Positions 9,115-21,086 of a stretch of DNA of 64,000 bases are shown one piece after another (within the stretch, counting starts at the first letter, position 1; every line of letters starts with the position of its first letter). A program made the translations under genes and the position numbers. The DNA is taken from the NCBI GenBank assembly GCA_006386115.1, contig VFIW01000104.1, positions 84,807-148,806 of the forward strand, given 5' to 3'. The notes beneath the pieces are model-generated. The model was given only the letters and a program-made list of their open reading frames with translations. It had not been told where the DNA came from and ran no database searches. The DNA is from Globisporangium splendens (lineage: Eukaryota > Oomycota > Peronosporomycetes > Pythiales > Pythiaceae).

Positions 9115-12100
9115 ATGGCGGACCCACCAGCGCAGCTGCCTCCGGAAGGAGGGGGGACGTCCCCTCCCCTTCCGACTGGCGTATGGGAGCCAGCCAAGGT
9201 GGCCGAACTGAAGCGCAGGATGGTACCGGGGGGGACGGAGGCGCCAGCGGCGCCGACACGAACCTCAGTGCCGGAGGAAAGCGAGCAGAAGGAGAAGGAC
9301 CTGCAACATGCAGCGTGGGTGGAGAGATTGACCAAGGTGGCGACGCGACCCTGGAAAACCAAACCAGATGCGGACCTCCGTGCCATGGTTCCAACCGAGG
9401 CTGAAGCCTTGGCCGCCTGGACGATGGGGGCATTGGTTTTACCCGCTCCACCTGCCTTCATCGCGTGCACTCACACGTACGTGCAACGCCTCACGTACCT
9501 CAAGTTCTTCGAAGACAACCTCGAAGGAAGCGTGGTCGCCGTCGTCCCACCTCACATCCGCATCCCAGATCACGTCGCTGAGAAGACGATCCTCATGCAA
9601 CTACTCGAATCCGAGCAAGAAGCAACTCCTGGGTATGCGCTCATCGGTGAATGGATCCGTGCGGTGAAGCGTCTCCACTACAACAGCGTCACCAGACGGC
9701 TGACCTTCGTCGTAAAGGGTAAGCCCACAGCAGCGAGGTGGCACCGTAAAGTCATCTAGTTCCGCACCGAGAAACTCACGTTACTTAGTACGGACAAGCT
9801 GGAGGAAGAAGACGATCGAACGGACGTGAGCAACACCATTCGTGACGATGGAGCGGCACTCCAGTACCAGGTGCGGGTCCTTGCACCAGGAGTTGGCGTT
9901 GACGAGATTGATCAGATCATGTCAATGAGCACTGATTGCAAGGTGCTGTCGATCTCACGACACCACCTCGCAGGTGGCGACCTGTACGACTCCAACTTCT
10001 GGGAAGTCGTGTTCGATTCCGAGACTTGCCCGCCACAGATCGACGGAGTCACGCATATCGAAGCTCCTGGAATATCGGCGTTCCTCCACCACTTCCAACG
10101 ACACTCTCGCATACCGTGCTTCAACTGTTACGACCCGGAACACTCCAAGACCAAGTGTACCAGAAAGGAGAATGATCAGCTCCTTGGATTCCACCGGGTG
10201 TTCGCTCACGACATCAAGAGAGCTAAGAAGCTGTCCAACCTCGAGCTCCAGCATATGAGCATCGACGAACGAGTCAAGTACATCGGCAGCCTTTCTTCTG
10301 GTCTCATCAAGGTCAAGAGCAGCTTAAAAACTGCAGCGAGCAAAAAACCTCTCCTATCGAAGGTGGATCCTCCAATGTCTCAAATGTCTGATGACTCCCC
10401 TCCACACGATTCGACCAATGCTACTGACACGGCAACGGCAGCGGTGGTTGCACCTGAACCCAAAAACGAATGGTTCGATCCAGCGAATTTGAAGAAAGGA
10501 AAGGCAGGAGCACCAGACCCGGCGGGAGCTGCAAAGAGTGGGTCGACTGGCAGGGCGGCAGCAGATCGCGCAGGAGCTCCGCCGACACGAGAGGCAACAT
10601 CAGAGCGTGCCAAAAGTGGAGGAGCGGTTCGAGTCAAGACGTCACAATCGCCGTCTCGAACTAAAGGCGGGAAGAAGTCAGCTGCAAAAACGTCAGCAAA
10701 GGATGGTGTCGCCAAACCAACAGCGGGTAAAGACAGGAAAGCGCGCGAGGCAGCACTTGAAGCTGTAATGAACAACACCAAGGTATCCCCTCCAGTGATT
10801 CATGGCCAACCAACTCCTGGCGCTAACACGGAAGGAGAATCCTCAAGTGATGTACAGCAACCAGACGGAGGCAGCCCCTCGGCGCTGGAAATTGCGAAAG
10901 CAAAGTTGGACGTAGCCAAAGAGGCGAATGATCATGCACTTGCCATCCACGCCAAGGCAGCCGAGATCGCTGCAACAGCAAAGAAGCGGTACCATGACGC
11001 GGCGGAGAAGGCGCACAATGCAGCACTTGATCAAGATCAACAGGAACAAACGGAAAGTGGACCCCCTGGCGCACAGGATGAGTTTGCGGCACCTGCTCAA
11101 GGACTCCATGACCAGCTGGACAGACTGAACCTCGAACAAAAATCCGCCGCTCAAGAGGCACAGACAGCGAAGAACAATTACAGCAACGCTGCGGCCATAC
11201 TGAAGAAGGCGACCAAAAAAGTCGACAAAATCTCCCAGGCAGGTACTACCAAGGTACAGGTTGGCCCAGCAACAAATCAGCCTCTACAAACGACCGAATC
11301 CGACACGATAAAAGAAATATTGGACGGAGAAGCAGCCGAGGAGTGCAGACGTGTCATGGCGTCGACCAGGATCCAAGCAACGCTGCGAGGGTACCTTGTG
11401 AGAGCCAAAACCAAGGATCCCGAGCCACTCCCAGACATTGCAGATACTTCCAGCAAAAACATGAAAACGAATCACGCCATGGAGACGAACGCAGAAGATC
11501 TTAGTGATGGAACTGACAGCGGTGACAAGCTCGGCAGCGCTCTGGAAACCCGCCGCGGCCACCAGCAGGGCGACTCCAACAACAACACGAGCAGTGGAGG
11601 GGTGGAACACGGTGCCACGAAGAACAAGGCAGCTTCGACTTGTGATCCCGAAGCAGAGAACGAGTCAAGCAGGGAGAGCAACTCAGGAGAGGCAAAGTTG
11701 GCCAGCAAGTCAGAATCCACAAATGGTGCGGCCGGCGAGAGTGCAGCCGCGAGCCAGTGTAATGCGGATGCCCCCGATGTACACCCGCATCAGGACGCCA
11801 CCGACGATGAGCCACCTCTTCCAATGGACATTGACAGTAAATCGGAGCTGGACACCACTCTGCGAATTCTGGACTTAGAGGACGGGTCGGTGACGCCACC
11901 GAATGGGAAAGCATCACTGCCTTTCCCTCCCGAAATGGCAGCAGCCATCCAGCGAGAGTTCCAGTCAGCCACGAATGGGAGGATGCCAGGCAACAATTCT
12001 CAATCGGGAGGAGCGGCGGGTATCACCAACAGGCAGGACGGATCTGACGAAAGTGTGGCGCAATCAACCCTCGACGATCAGGAATCCAAAAACTATCGCC

Positions 12101-13923
12101 AGCAGCGACTGAATGATCTTTACCAAGATGTCACTACCCAGCGAGAGGCCGATGCACACGCGGAAACACTCAAACGTTCTCGACAACGTAAACTCCCAGA
12201 CACTGCCTCCCTCGAGGTACAGTCGGCGTCGATCCCAGGCGCAGCACGATCTATTTCACCGAACTCGAACAGTGGAGATTTGGCGAAAACGGAAGTGGCA
12301 TGCGTCGGGGGAACAACGTCCACTGAATCTCTCATGACGCTTGCGGGATGGGCAGAATACCTCGATCTTAAGGAGATACCGTCCATCGCCAACGGACATT
12401 GCCTGTACTACGCGATACGAAACGCTGTTGCGGAGACAAGGCCAGATCTCCTCCCGGACGGCTCAGCAGACGATCAAACTTTGTGGATCAAACGGTCCCT
12501 GTTGACCACCCTCGTTGAGCGTCTTCCAGAAGAAGTGGCAACGGAGCAAATCGACATCGCACGTCTATTTAGCAAGTACGTCGGCGATGCCGGTCCGGTA
12601 GACCTCTCACTGGCGGAGATGGTGAAGCAAGTGGTTTGCAATTTGGAGGCGGCGATGGACATCCCAGTGCAGGAGAATCTCCCGGTGCAGTATTGGGGTG
12701 GAACGGACGAACTACGCATGGCTGCTCTGTGCCTCGGTTTGGACGTTTATGTGCTTGACGTACGCGCCAACGGAACAGTCTTTCCAACCAAATACACCAC
12801 GAGATATGAGTCCACGGCTCCAATGTCGACGACTGGTGCACCCCTGTTGTTGCCTCTGTCAACTGAGACGGCTCGAATCGAAGTGCTACCGGCACTGCTC
12901 TCTCGTGCTTCCCTGTTGCTCTCGAGAACCGGAAGTGACGCAGCAGCTCATTTTGTGGCGCAAACCTTGCGGTCCGAGTCATCATTCATGACAGGCCCAA
13001 GCCTACCCACCACTGACGGTGACAGTTCCAGGTTGACAGCATCCGGCGCTGACAATGAGACACCTTGCAAAGACGAGAGATCCCAAGGGCAGGGCGACGA
13101 CACGCAGCGCAGTGACGACTTCGGAACACCACCACCCTCGCTGCCAGCGCTGCGGCGGGCTCCAGCAGCGGTGCTCCATCTGGAGAGAGTACAGCGAATG
13201 GTTGGAACAAAACTGGACATTAGCCGCCTCACTGGGCCGGAAAAAGTCTACCGTCGGCAAAGGCAGAAGGAAAATGTCTCAGCTATCGATCGCTGGTACA
13301 AGGCAAACCGAAAAAGCAAGGGATTCTCAGCTCCTGTAGTTCTGGCGAATGAAGGGGGGAAAATCGGCGAATGGATCCCAGCGCATTGCGACGCACTTGT
13401 CGATCTACTGAGAACAATTCCACACCCACTTGACGCCCTCAGGACCCTCCCGTTCAAGTCGCTCCTCGAGTTCGGAGACACAATCAATAGCCAATCCCAA
13501 TTGGAGCTAATTCGCTATCACGCCACTGACGACGCGCTCCCTCAACAAATCCGAGCACTGTGCAACAAGAGGATCACAGCGATTACAGCAATTCCCCAGG
13601 GTCCGACTCGCTGGAAAATGACTGACGACATCTCGTGGTGGAGTCGCCTGGAGGCCATGGACGATGACCTCCTCACTGGAACGACCAACACGCAGCTGGA
13701 TCATGAGTATTGGGCGATCCTAAACGTCGTCAGCGTGATCATGCCGCGCCGGTTTCTCCCGCACAGCACCAGTGGGATGGTTTTACCTGACACACGCGCC
13801 TATGTCTACGAACACGCCTCAGATATCAAAACAGTGGTTGACGACATCGTAGACAACAAGTCCTGGGCCCAAGCAGTGCCCCATTGTGAATATGGGCACC
13901 GCGGGACTCCCGACCAGTACTAA
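9115..13923 (+). CDS. LINE ORF1 protein with CCHC knuckle, IQ motif and OTU-like protease; internal TAG
   Basis: Open from ATG 9115 to 13923 (1603 codons) except for one TAG at 9757-9759 (codon 215). That TAG may be a point mutation or a readthrough site. Visible parts: a retroviral-type zinc knuckle CX2CX4HX4C at about residue 335; long Ala/Lys/Glu-rich low-complexity and coiled-coil-like stretches; a consensus calmodulin-type IQ motif (IQxxxRGxxxR) at about 753; and an OTU-like cysteine protease segment with NGHCLYYAI (Cys about 1096), then QYWGGTDELRMAALCLGLDVYVL and a candidate catalytic His near 1279. Known: OTU-like proteases occur in a few LINE groups such as Dualen/RandI. Inferred: RNA binding plus deubiquitinase or polyprotein processing. 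Confidence 0.8.
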
Positions 13924-16900
13924 GGGCACCCGACGTGCCAACACTCGAAAACTCAACCGGGCCGGGAGTTTTCGGGAAAGAGGAGCACTCCACTCCTCCC
14001 ACACGACCCGGAGGGAATCGTCTGCTGTGCGGCAATCCAAAGACATCCAAGATCCAACGAGGAGCGCAGGGGAACAAAAGCAGGACCTCCCGCAACGACT
14101 CATCCATGATTACTTTGGAGACTTGGATGACGCTCAACGATCACGACAACTGACTCAACAATTTCAGGAGCATGCGGGAGTCATGAAGAAACAACGCGAG
14201 AGGCAAAGAAAGAGAAGAAACAAATTCAACAACCAAGACTCGACACTCGGGCTCCACACCCAGAATGTTATGGGGTTGGTCAAGACTCCGGCGAGCCTGG
14301 ACGCATGGTTTTCGCATTTCAGACAGCGACAGACGTGTGGGGGACTCGACTTGGTGTTTCTTCAAGAGACGCATGTGCTGGAGAGTGAGGTGCCAAGCAT
14401 GCAACGAGGGTACAGCCGATTCTGGGGGTTCAATGACGCAGTCAGCGGACGGCTCTTCTCAGCGTGGTCGGGAGCTCCTGAACGACGAGGTGGTGTTGCC
14501 ATCCTGCTCAACCCCTACTCGTCCATCCAAACCATCGATCCATACCTGCAAGACAAGTGGACCGCCCACTGGATGGCAGCCAAAGTTCAAGTCTTCGGAA
14601 CCCCAGTGCTGCTGATCAACTGCTATGCACCCTCAGGCATGGTCGGTCGAGAAGCTCTATTCAACTCACTCCGGGACTTAGAACTGCAGCATGACGGACC
14701 GGTATTCTGCGGAGGGGACTACAACTGTACGCTTCTTGGAGCTGCCGACAGGTCTTACACTCCCACGGTGAAGCATCACGACTCAGGAGCATTACGCAAG
14801 CTAATCGAGGCATGGAATCTGGTGGACGTGCTAACAGATGATGCTCTGGAGGCAGTGGACGCACGGGAGATCCCAGCTTTCCAGAAGCGCCATCACACCT
14901 ATTTCTACACTCTTCCTGGAGGAGGAATAGCCAGTAGCAGGCTGGATCGTTGGTACTGCAGCCGGGATCATGAGGACTGGGTGCGCAACGTTGCCCAATC
15001 AGTCGCCGCACCATACTCAGATCACAACGGCGTCACGATCAGAGTGGCGCCACCCGATAAAGTCATTCAACGTAAACTCCCGCGGAAGGTGTACCCAGTC
15101 CCAGTGTACGCTGAGGCTCAGGGGGGGGACGCGACTGCGGCCTTTTTCGCAGAGGCCACGACTGCTCTCTCTTCTTTGATCCAGAAGCACACGAATGCGA
15201 TAGAATGTGCGCGAGCAACTGCGGACTGGTGGGACAACGCAAAGCTGGCGCTCAGGAAATCCTACATCAACGCAAAAAAGGTGGCGAGGACCAAGATCAC
15301 TAACAGCTACAGACAGCGCATCGCCAGATTGCAAGCGAAGCTGGATACAATTCCGTGTGCCGATCGCAGTGCTTCCGGGCCACGACCAGTTGAGCAGGGT
15401 GTCGAACCAGAAGGCCAGACGACAGTGGTGCAACTGCGACGAGCGATCGCGGATTGTAAGACCAAGTGGCAACGCGCGAAAAAGCAAGCACTTTTACGAG
15501 ATCACTCCTACCAACCGACGCGATCGTCCCAGCACTTTTTCAGGCGAGTGTCTACCAAGTTCATGGACAACACAATCTATACACTAGGAGGGAGAGCCAG
15601 TCACGGACCGAATCGGTCGCGGGAACTTGCGGACGACATGATGCGGGGGTGGAGAGCGACAATGCAGCAGACTCCATGCAAGCCTGACAAGATCCGCTGC
15701 TTCCTGGAAGGTGTTTCTGGAGGAGACAATTATGTCGATCTGAGTAGCATCTGCGCGCCGATCCAAGAAGACGAGGTGAAGCTAGCAATACGGAAATGCC
15801 AACGCGGGAAAGCGCATGGCCCAGACGAATTGGGCAATGACTGGTACCGCGACTGCGTGACCGACTTGGTACCATTAATGACGACGCTCTTCAACACATG
15901 GCTCGCTGGAGGCGTCATCCCTAGCTCTTTTGGCGCCGCGCACGTGCAGTGCATCAAGAAGAGTCGGACGTCGGCGACACCATTAGAGCACAGACCAATC
16001 GCTCTATTGAATTCGGATTACAAGGTGTTCACACGGATTTTCGCGACGAGACTGAGGCCCATGATGCCTCTTCTAGTGCACGCCAAGCAAGCAGGATTTG
16101 TCCCGGGCCGATACATCACCACGGTGATTGACACTCTGAACGCTGCGAAGGCTGCGGCGAACTCCAACCCAGCTTTACGTCGAGCCCTTGCGTTGCTCCT
16201 CGACTTCGCCAAGGCGTACGACTCGCTTGACAGAGACTTTCTGACTCAGGCACTTGAATCGTTGGGATTCCAGGTGGATTTCGTACGACTGGTGTCCGCG
16301 CTTCATGCCAACACAAGCTGCCAGTTCATGGTCAATGGCTTCCTATCGCGCTCAATGGCGGTAACTTGCGGGATCAGACAGGGGTGCCCACTGGCGCCAC
16401 TCCTGTTTATCCTCGCTCTCGAAATGCTCTACAGGAAGATTGAGAAGGAACCGCTTATTCGAGGGGTCCAACTGTCCAACGGCGAGACAACTGCAACGAT
16501 CAAGGTCAGCGGCTTTGCGGATGATACCACGATCTATGTGCAGGACCCATCAGAAGTACCCGCGGTCCTGAAGATACTGGACGATTTCGGAGCAGCGTCA
16601 GGACTGAAGATCAACGTAGCCAAGTCCCTGGCATTGCCATTGCATCAACAAGCCGCTGTGACGAGGGCAGACGTGCACGGGTTGGCAGTGATGGGACGCC
16701 AGGATCACTGCCGGTATCTTGGAATCCAGATTGGGCAAACGGCAGGATCGCAAGCCAATTGGGACAATGCAATCAAGGGGTTACAGGCACGACTACATTT
16801 GGCGCGCATCAAAACGAACTCAGTCGCTCAACGCGCGCTGCTCGCCAAGGCAGTGATCATCCCAAAGGTGCTGTACGTCGCGCGTCACGAGTGGCCAACA

Positions 16901-19420
16901 GTGCACACGGTCAATCGCCTACAACAACTAGTCAAGCGTTTTGTGTGGGGAACGCGAGCAGGCGAGCACGTCAAGGCGTGGATGGCTGAAGAACAAGCTG
17001 AGTTGCCACTTCGAGACGGCGGCTTGGGCATTCCAGATGTACGATGCGAGCTTATCACACATGCGACGACTGCAGTAGCAAGGTGGGCTGCCAACTCGTG
17101 CCCATTTGTCGCGCTCGTCGGCGATGTTTTGCAGAACGGCGACGGACAAGGCACCAGCTACATCACTCCTGTGCTCAAAACCAGGGAGTCTAGAACGCAT
17201 ACTCATGGTCCCCGTTACCACTCCACGCTGTGGACCACTGGAGCGCGGAACCTGAGCGACGCGCATGCGATGGCGCACACGGACTCAGATATTGCGGATA
17301 TAAAGCGCACGGCTACCGCTTTCCTGCCAGCCTTCCACGCCGCGAGATGGGACCAATCCTCTTTCGCAGTTCGGCTGGATCACAAAATCGACCCATGGCT
17401 CCGAGGGCTCCTGCGGGATCGGAGCGCTGATCGCGGACCCTTTTGCGACGAGTGGCTCCCGTACGCATCCATCAGCGTGTCAGACTGGCTGATCGATCGA
17501 AATGGGTCGCGTTATCAGCTATCAACCTCCACAGGGATCGCAGAAGGATGCAGGGTACTAAGGGATCTGGTCGAGTGGACGTGGGTCGCGAAAGGCGTGC
17601 TCACGTTCAGACTCATTCGAGCAGAGTCGTCACCGTCAGGACCTACCCGGCGGGTCTTCGAGAGACTTTGCGCGGCGCTGGTGTACAACTTCCCACATTT
17701 GCTGTACCGACCACGACGCCGAACACTCCTTCGTCCGACGGAGACAGCATTAGAACAGCACCATGAATGGAATCTGGACACGGCAGCATCTTCGCTCATC
17801 CACTCTGACGCCACACTTCAACACGCCAGCAGACCCATCTCAACAACAACTAGCTGCGATGTGGCTGCATCTCTGGACGTTCCAGGCTCCGCTACGACCT
17901 TCCATGCTCACCCGCACTTATCGAGGTTGGTGCAGGTATGGGGAGGTAAAGCACGTTGGAAACCAAACAGGCGAAGGTACCTGCTCCACTCAGCGCAACG
18001 CAGGCGCTCAATCGGTCAAGCTTTCAGAGACGCAGCTATCGCCAAACAAGCACCTGAAGGGACGGGAATGAACCAAGGGCTGACATTACTCAAGTGGAAG
18101 GAGTTGTATCAAATCCCCGGGGTCTCGTCGTATTGTTCGCAAACTCTTGTCAGGCTCAAAGCAAACAAGACCCCACTCTGGAATAGGGTGGCTGGAAACC
18201 TGTCCTGCCCGCACTCGCGTTGCGGCTCCAAGACAACAGCGACACCTCAACACGTATTCTGGGACTGTCCGATAGCCAGAGCTGCGTGGAATCGTCACCT
18301 CCGGCAGTGGGGAAACTTGGGATTCCAACCGACAGAGGAGTCTCAACTGTGGATCTTCAGCTTGGATCTCCTGGACATGCCAGCAACAGCCTGGGAGTCG
18401 ATCCGAGAGCACCTGCCCCCTACTACCACAAACACCGACCACTACCTTGACGAGCTCTTTCCAGTTGCGCACATGCTGTGGCGCCACATGGCCGCAACTA
18501 CGATCCATGGCATCTGGTGTGCGAGGCTCAGAAAGATGGAAACGCCCAGTCTCACTGAGCCCGCGATCACAGCGGTGCTCAACACATCGCTTCACTCCAG
18601 CCTCCTCAACCTCCAGCGCCTCATGATTTCCCATCCTCGCGACTCGACCGACTCAGCACGCGGATCGGTACTCCGGGCGTTCGTGGATACACTGCGGGAT
18701 CCTTTTATCCAACCCCTGGGGCAGCTCCCCACTAGTCCAGCCGACACCGGAGGCCGCTTCCTCCTCTTCTTCGACGGCGGATCCAGAGGAAACCCTGGCC
18801 CAGGTGGGTCCGGAGCAGTCATCGTCTGGGTGCATGCGGAAACACACACCGCGAAAGTGGTATGGATCGCGAGCATGGCATACGGCCATCGCTCGACGAC
18901 CAACAACACAGCGGAGTACTGGGGGCTGGTTCATGGGCTTCGGGAAGCATACGACAGATCTTATGTACCACTGAATGTGATCGGGGATAGCGCCATCATC
19001 ATATCGCAGCAACGACGACGTCGCCCTCCCAAGAACGCTCGCCTCCTGGTTCTGTACCACAAAGCGCGCCGCATAGCTGACGTGATCGGCGTGCAAAGCT
19101 GGACTCACCACTACCGCTCATACAACAAGATGGCCGACAAGGCTGCCAACATTGCGATGGATACACATACCTCGCAACAAGCAAACGCCACATCTGGACG
19201 GGAGATCTTCCGCGACATCAACCAGTTCAGGCAAAACGACGTCATGCATTGGCTGGAAGGATCCGGTAGCGGAAACGCAGACAACTGCGCACGACCATCC
19301 TTCCATGACCTCCCGCACACACAAGTCCATCTCCTCCGGGAGTATCTCGATTCGGTGGCCTCCACAAAGCTGTTGAGGTTATCCGGATCACCTTCTTCTA
19401 TGTCGAAGTCACTACGGTAG
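13892..19420 (+). CDS. LINE ORF2: APE endonuclease, reverse transcriptase, RNase H
   Basis: 1842 aa from ATG 13892, overlapping the end of ORF1 by 32 nt in another frame. The N-terminal apurinic-type endonuclease has NVMG, LQETH (Glu159), CYAPSG, GGDYN, SSRLDRWY and YSDHN. The reverse transcriptase has RPIALLNSDYK, LLLDFAKAYDSL, GIRQGCPLAPLLF and the catalytic FADD at 875-878. A Cys/His cluster of the CPHSRC...HVFWDC type precedes the C-terminal RNase H. In RNase H the acidic residues are in FFDGGSRGNPG (Asp1628), TAEYWG, GDSAII and MADKAA, so all four are present. It makes the cDNA by target-primed reverse transcription at nicked chromosomal DNA. No interruption is visible. Confidence 0.95.
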   Translation: MGTAGLPTSTKGTRRANTRKLNRAGSFRERGALHSSHTTRRESSAVRQSKDIQDPTRSAGEQKQDLPQRLIHDYFGDLDDAQRSRQLTQQFQEHAGVMKKQRERQRKRRNKFNNQDSTLGLHTQNVMGLVKTPASLDAWFSHFRQRQTCGGLDLVFLQETHVLESEVPSMQRGYSRFWGFNDAVSGRLFSAWSGAPERRGGVAILLNPYSSIQTIDPYLQDKWTAHWMAAKVQVFGTPVLLINCYAPSGMVGREALFNSLRDLELQHDGPVFCGGDYNCTLLGAADRSYTPTVKHHDSGALRKLIEAWNLVDVLTDDALEAVDAREIPAFQKRHHTYFYTLPGGGIASSRLDRWYCSRDHEDWVRNVAQSVAAPYSDHNGVTIRVAPPDKVIQRKLPRKVYPVPVYAEAQGGDATAAFFAEATTALSSLIQKHTNAIECARATADWWDNAKLALRKSYINAKKVARTKITNSYRQRIARLQAKLDTIPCADRSASGPRPVEQGVEPEGQTTVVQLRRAIADCKTKWQRAKKQALLRDHSYQPTRSSQHFFRRVSTKFMDNTIYTLGGRASHGPNRSRELADDMMRGWRATMQQTPCKPDKIRCFLEGVSGGDNYVDLSSICAPIQEDEVKLAIRKCQRGKAHGPDELGNDWYRDCVTDLVPLMTTLFNTWLAGGVIPSSFGAAHVQCIKKSRTSATPLEHRPIALLNSDYKVFTRIFATRLRPMMPLLVHAKQAGFVPGRYITTVIDTLNAAKAAANSNPALRRALALLLDFAKAYDSLDRDFLTQALESLGFQVDFVRLVSALHANTSCQFMVNGFLSRSMAVTCGIRQGCPLAPLLFILALEMLYRKIEKEPLIRGVQLSNGETTATIKVSGFADDTTIYVQDPSEVPAVLKILDDFGAASGLKINVAKSLALPLHQQAAVTRADVHGLAVMGRQDHCRYLGIQIGQTAGSQANWDNAIKGLQARLHLARIKTNSVAQRALLAKAVIIPKVLYVARHEWPTVHTVNRLQQLVKRFVWGTRAGEHVKAWMAEEQAELPLRDGGLGIPDVRCELITHATTAVARWAANSCPFVALVGDVLQNGDGQGTSYITPVLKTRESRTHTHGPRYHSTLWTTGARNLSDAHAMAHTDSDIADIKRTATAFLPAFHAARWDQSSFAVRLDHKIDPWLRGLLRDRSADRGPFCDEWLPYASISVSDWLIDRNGSRYQLSTSTGIAEGCRVLRDLVEWTWVAKGVLTFRLIRAESSPSGPTRRVFERLCAALVYNFPHLLYRPRRRTLLRPTETALEQHHEWNLDTAASSLIHSDATLQHASRPISTTTSCDVAASLDVPGSATTFHAHPHLSRLVQVWGGKARWKPNRRRYLLHSAQRRRSIGQAFRDAAIAKQAPEGTGMNQGLTLLKWKELYQIPGVSSYCSQTLVRLKANKTPLWNRVAGNLSCPHSRCGSKTTATPQHVFWDCPIARAAWNRHLRQWGNLGFQPTEESQLWIFSLDLLDMPATAWESIREHLPPTTTNTDHYLDELFPVAHMLWRHMAATTIHGIWCARLRKMETPSLTEPAITAVLNTSLHSSLLNLQRLMISHPRDSTDSARGSVLRAFVDTLRDPFIQPLGQLPTSPADTGGRFLLFFDGGSRGNPGPGGSGAVIVWVHAETHTAKVVWIASMAYGHRSTTNNTAEYWGLVHGLREAYDRSYVPLNVIGDSAIIISQQRRRRPPKNARLLVLYHKARRIADVIGVQSWTHHYRSYNKMADKAANIAMDTHTSQQANATSGREIFRDINQFRQNDVMHWLEGSGSGNADNCARPSFHDLPHTQVHLLREYLDSVASTKLLRLSGSPSSMSKSLR

Positions 19421-19489
19421 CATAGACATAGATTATGGATATTGTAAGTCTCTTGAAGTACTTAAATATACCTCACCTCTCATCATCAT

Positions 19490-19503
19490 CTACGACGCCA
19501 CGT
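19490..19503. repeat. 14-bp target-site duplication, inner LINE (right)
   Basis: CTACGACGCCACGT, identical to 8940-8953, directly after the (CAT)n tail of the inner LINE. Confidence 0.93.
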
Positions 19504-21086
19504 TGCTCACTTCGACTCACACAGTGCGAACAAGTGCTGACCTCGACAAGGCAGGACCCCGAGACGTCTCGAATACAATATCAGTCAAATTTCATGCGCA
19601 CCCCTCCAAGTCGCGACTGGTGCAACTCTGGGGTGGAGAGTGCAGATGGAAGGCATCTCGGAAACGGTACAAACGGTCTTGCTCCGAGCCACGCACAACA
19701 CTGGGGAGACAACGACGAGGTGATACTGCTGCTTCCTCCGAGAACAACGCAGGCGCGTCAGTGTCGGTGTTGCAAGGTCTGAAGGAACTTAGTTGGCGCC
19801 GACTGCACCGAATCCCAGGACTGAACACGTACGAGCGCCAAGTGATTTACAAGCTCAAAGCGGGGAAGATCTCCTCTTGGAACTTCCGTGACGAGAACCT
19901 ATCTTGTCCGATAGCCTCGTGTGATACAACGAAAATCGCAACGGCAATCCACATCTTCTGGGAATGCTCGCAAGCGCAGACGAGGTGGCGACGGCTACTG
20001 GCACAGTGGGAACGGCTTGGACTGATGTTCACGGACCACCCTGCACTGGCGATCTTCAGTTTAACCATTCCTGACGCACCAACGCACGCATGGGACCACA
20101 TCCAAGCCGCTCTTCCTGAGAACGATGTGCGAACGGATCTTCAGGACTACATCTTCTCGATGGCGAGCCTGCTCTGGAGATATATGTGTGGGGCGACTCT
20201 GGCGATCATCTGGAGACAACGGAATCGACTACTCAACGAGGGTGCCACTTCCATTCCTGCTCAGCAAGTGATCAGCGACGCCTACATCAGCAAAGGCATG
20301 ACCAACCTGCGACTGCTCATGGAATCACACGTGAGAACGGACGACGACGCATTGGCCAGTACGGTGCTACGCGGCTTTGTCAACATCCTCACTCACGATT
20401 CTCGTCCCCAAGTGGAACGGTGTCTTCCAACTGATGGACACTTCTTGCTTTTCTTCGACGGGGGATCGAGAGGGAACCCTGGTCCAGGAGGATCAGGGTC
20501 TGTGCTGCTAAAAATCAACTCGACCACTCGAGAAGCGACAATTGTATGGGTGGCCAGCATGGCGTACGGACATCCATCAACGACAAACAATATGGCCGAA
20601 TACTGGGGTCTGATCCACGGTCTTCGTTATGCTCACTCTCACGGGTGTGTGCCGCTTCATGTAGTCGGAGACAGTGCGATGATCATCCGACAACAGAAAC
20701 TCCACCACCCACCAAAAAAGCCGAATCTTGCTCGGTTGTACTACCAGTCCAAGCGAGTGGCAGACGCAATGACGATTCTCAGCTGGAGTCATCATTACCG
20801 AGCCAACAACAAAATGGCAGACCTTGCAGCGAATCACACCATGGACTCTGCCACTTCAACTCAGTACCCCTTCCCAACTGCACGCAGCTCTGGGCAGGAG
20901 ATATCTGACCTTCTTGAGGGCGATGTGCAACACTGGTTCGACAGTGTACGGAACCCGTCCAGTGTGGACCGAGTTACCGCCCACGACCTCAACACCAATA
21001 TGAGGACCTTCCTCAACTCCAGTGTCGGCGAGACGCCTGTGGCGTCTGGACGCCGACCAAACTCCGAGACAAAATTACCACGGTAG
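19504..21086 (+). pseudogene. Outer LINE ORF2 C-terminal part with RNase H
   Basis: Open frame continuing the interrupted ORF2. It has a Cys/His cluster (CPIASC...HIFWEC) and then RNase H with FFDGGSRGNPGPGGSG, MAEYWG, GDSAMII and KMADLAAN. All catalytic acids are retained here even though the upstream part is broken. It is no longer connected to an ATG, so it is a fragment of a dead gene. Confidence 0.9.

Larger units (their letters stand above)
8954..19489 (+). mobile_element. Inner LINE, about 10.5 kb, near full length
   Basis: L1/Tx1-like non-LTR retrotransposon with two overlapping ORFs, a 5' leader of about 160 nt and a short 3' UTR. The 3' UTR contains ATATACCTCAC, also found at the 3' end of the outer LINE, and ends in a (CAT)n tail and not poly(A). 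It is flanked by a 14-bp target-site duplication and nested inside an older relative. ORF2 is uninterrupted with all catalytic motifs. ORF1 has one in-frame TAG. Its near-intact state implies recent activity. Confidence 0.93.
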
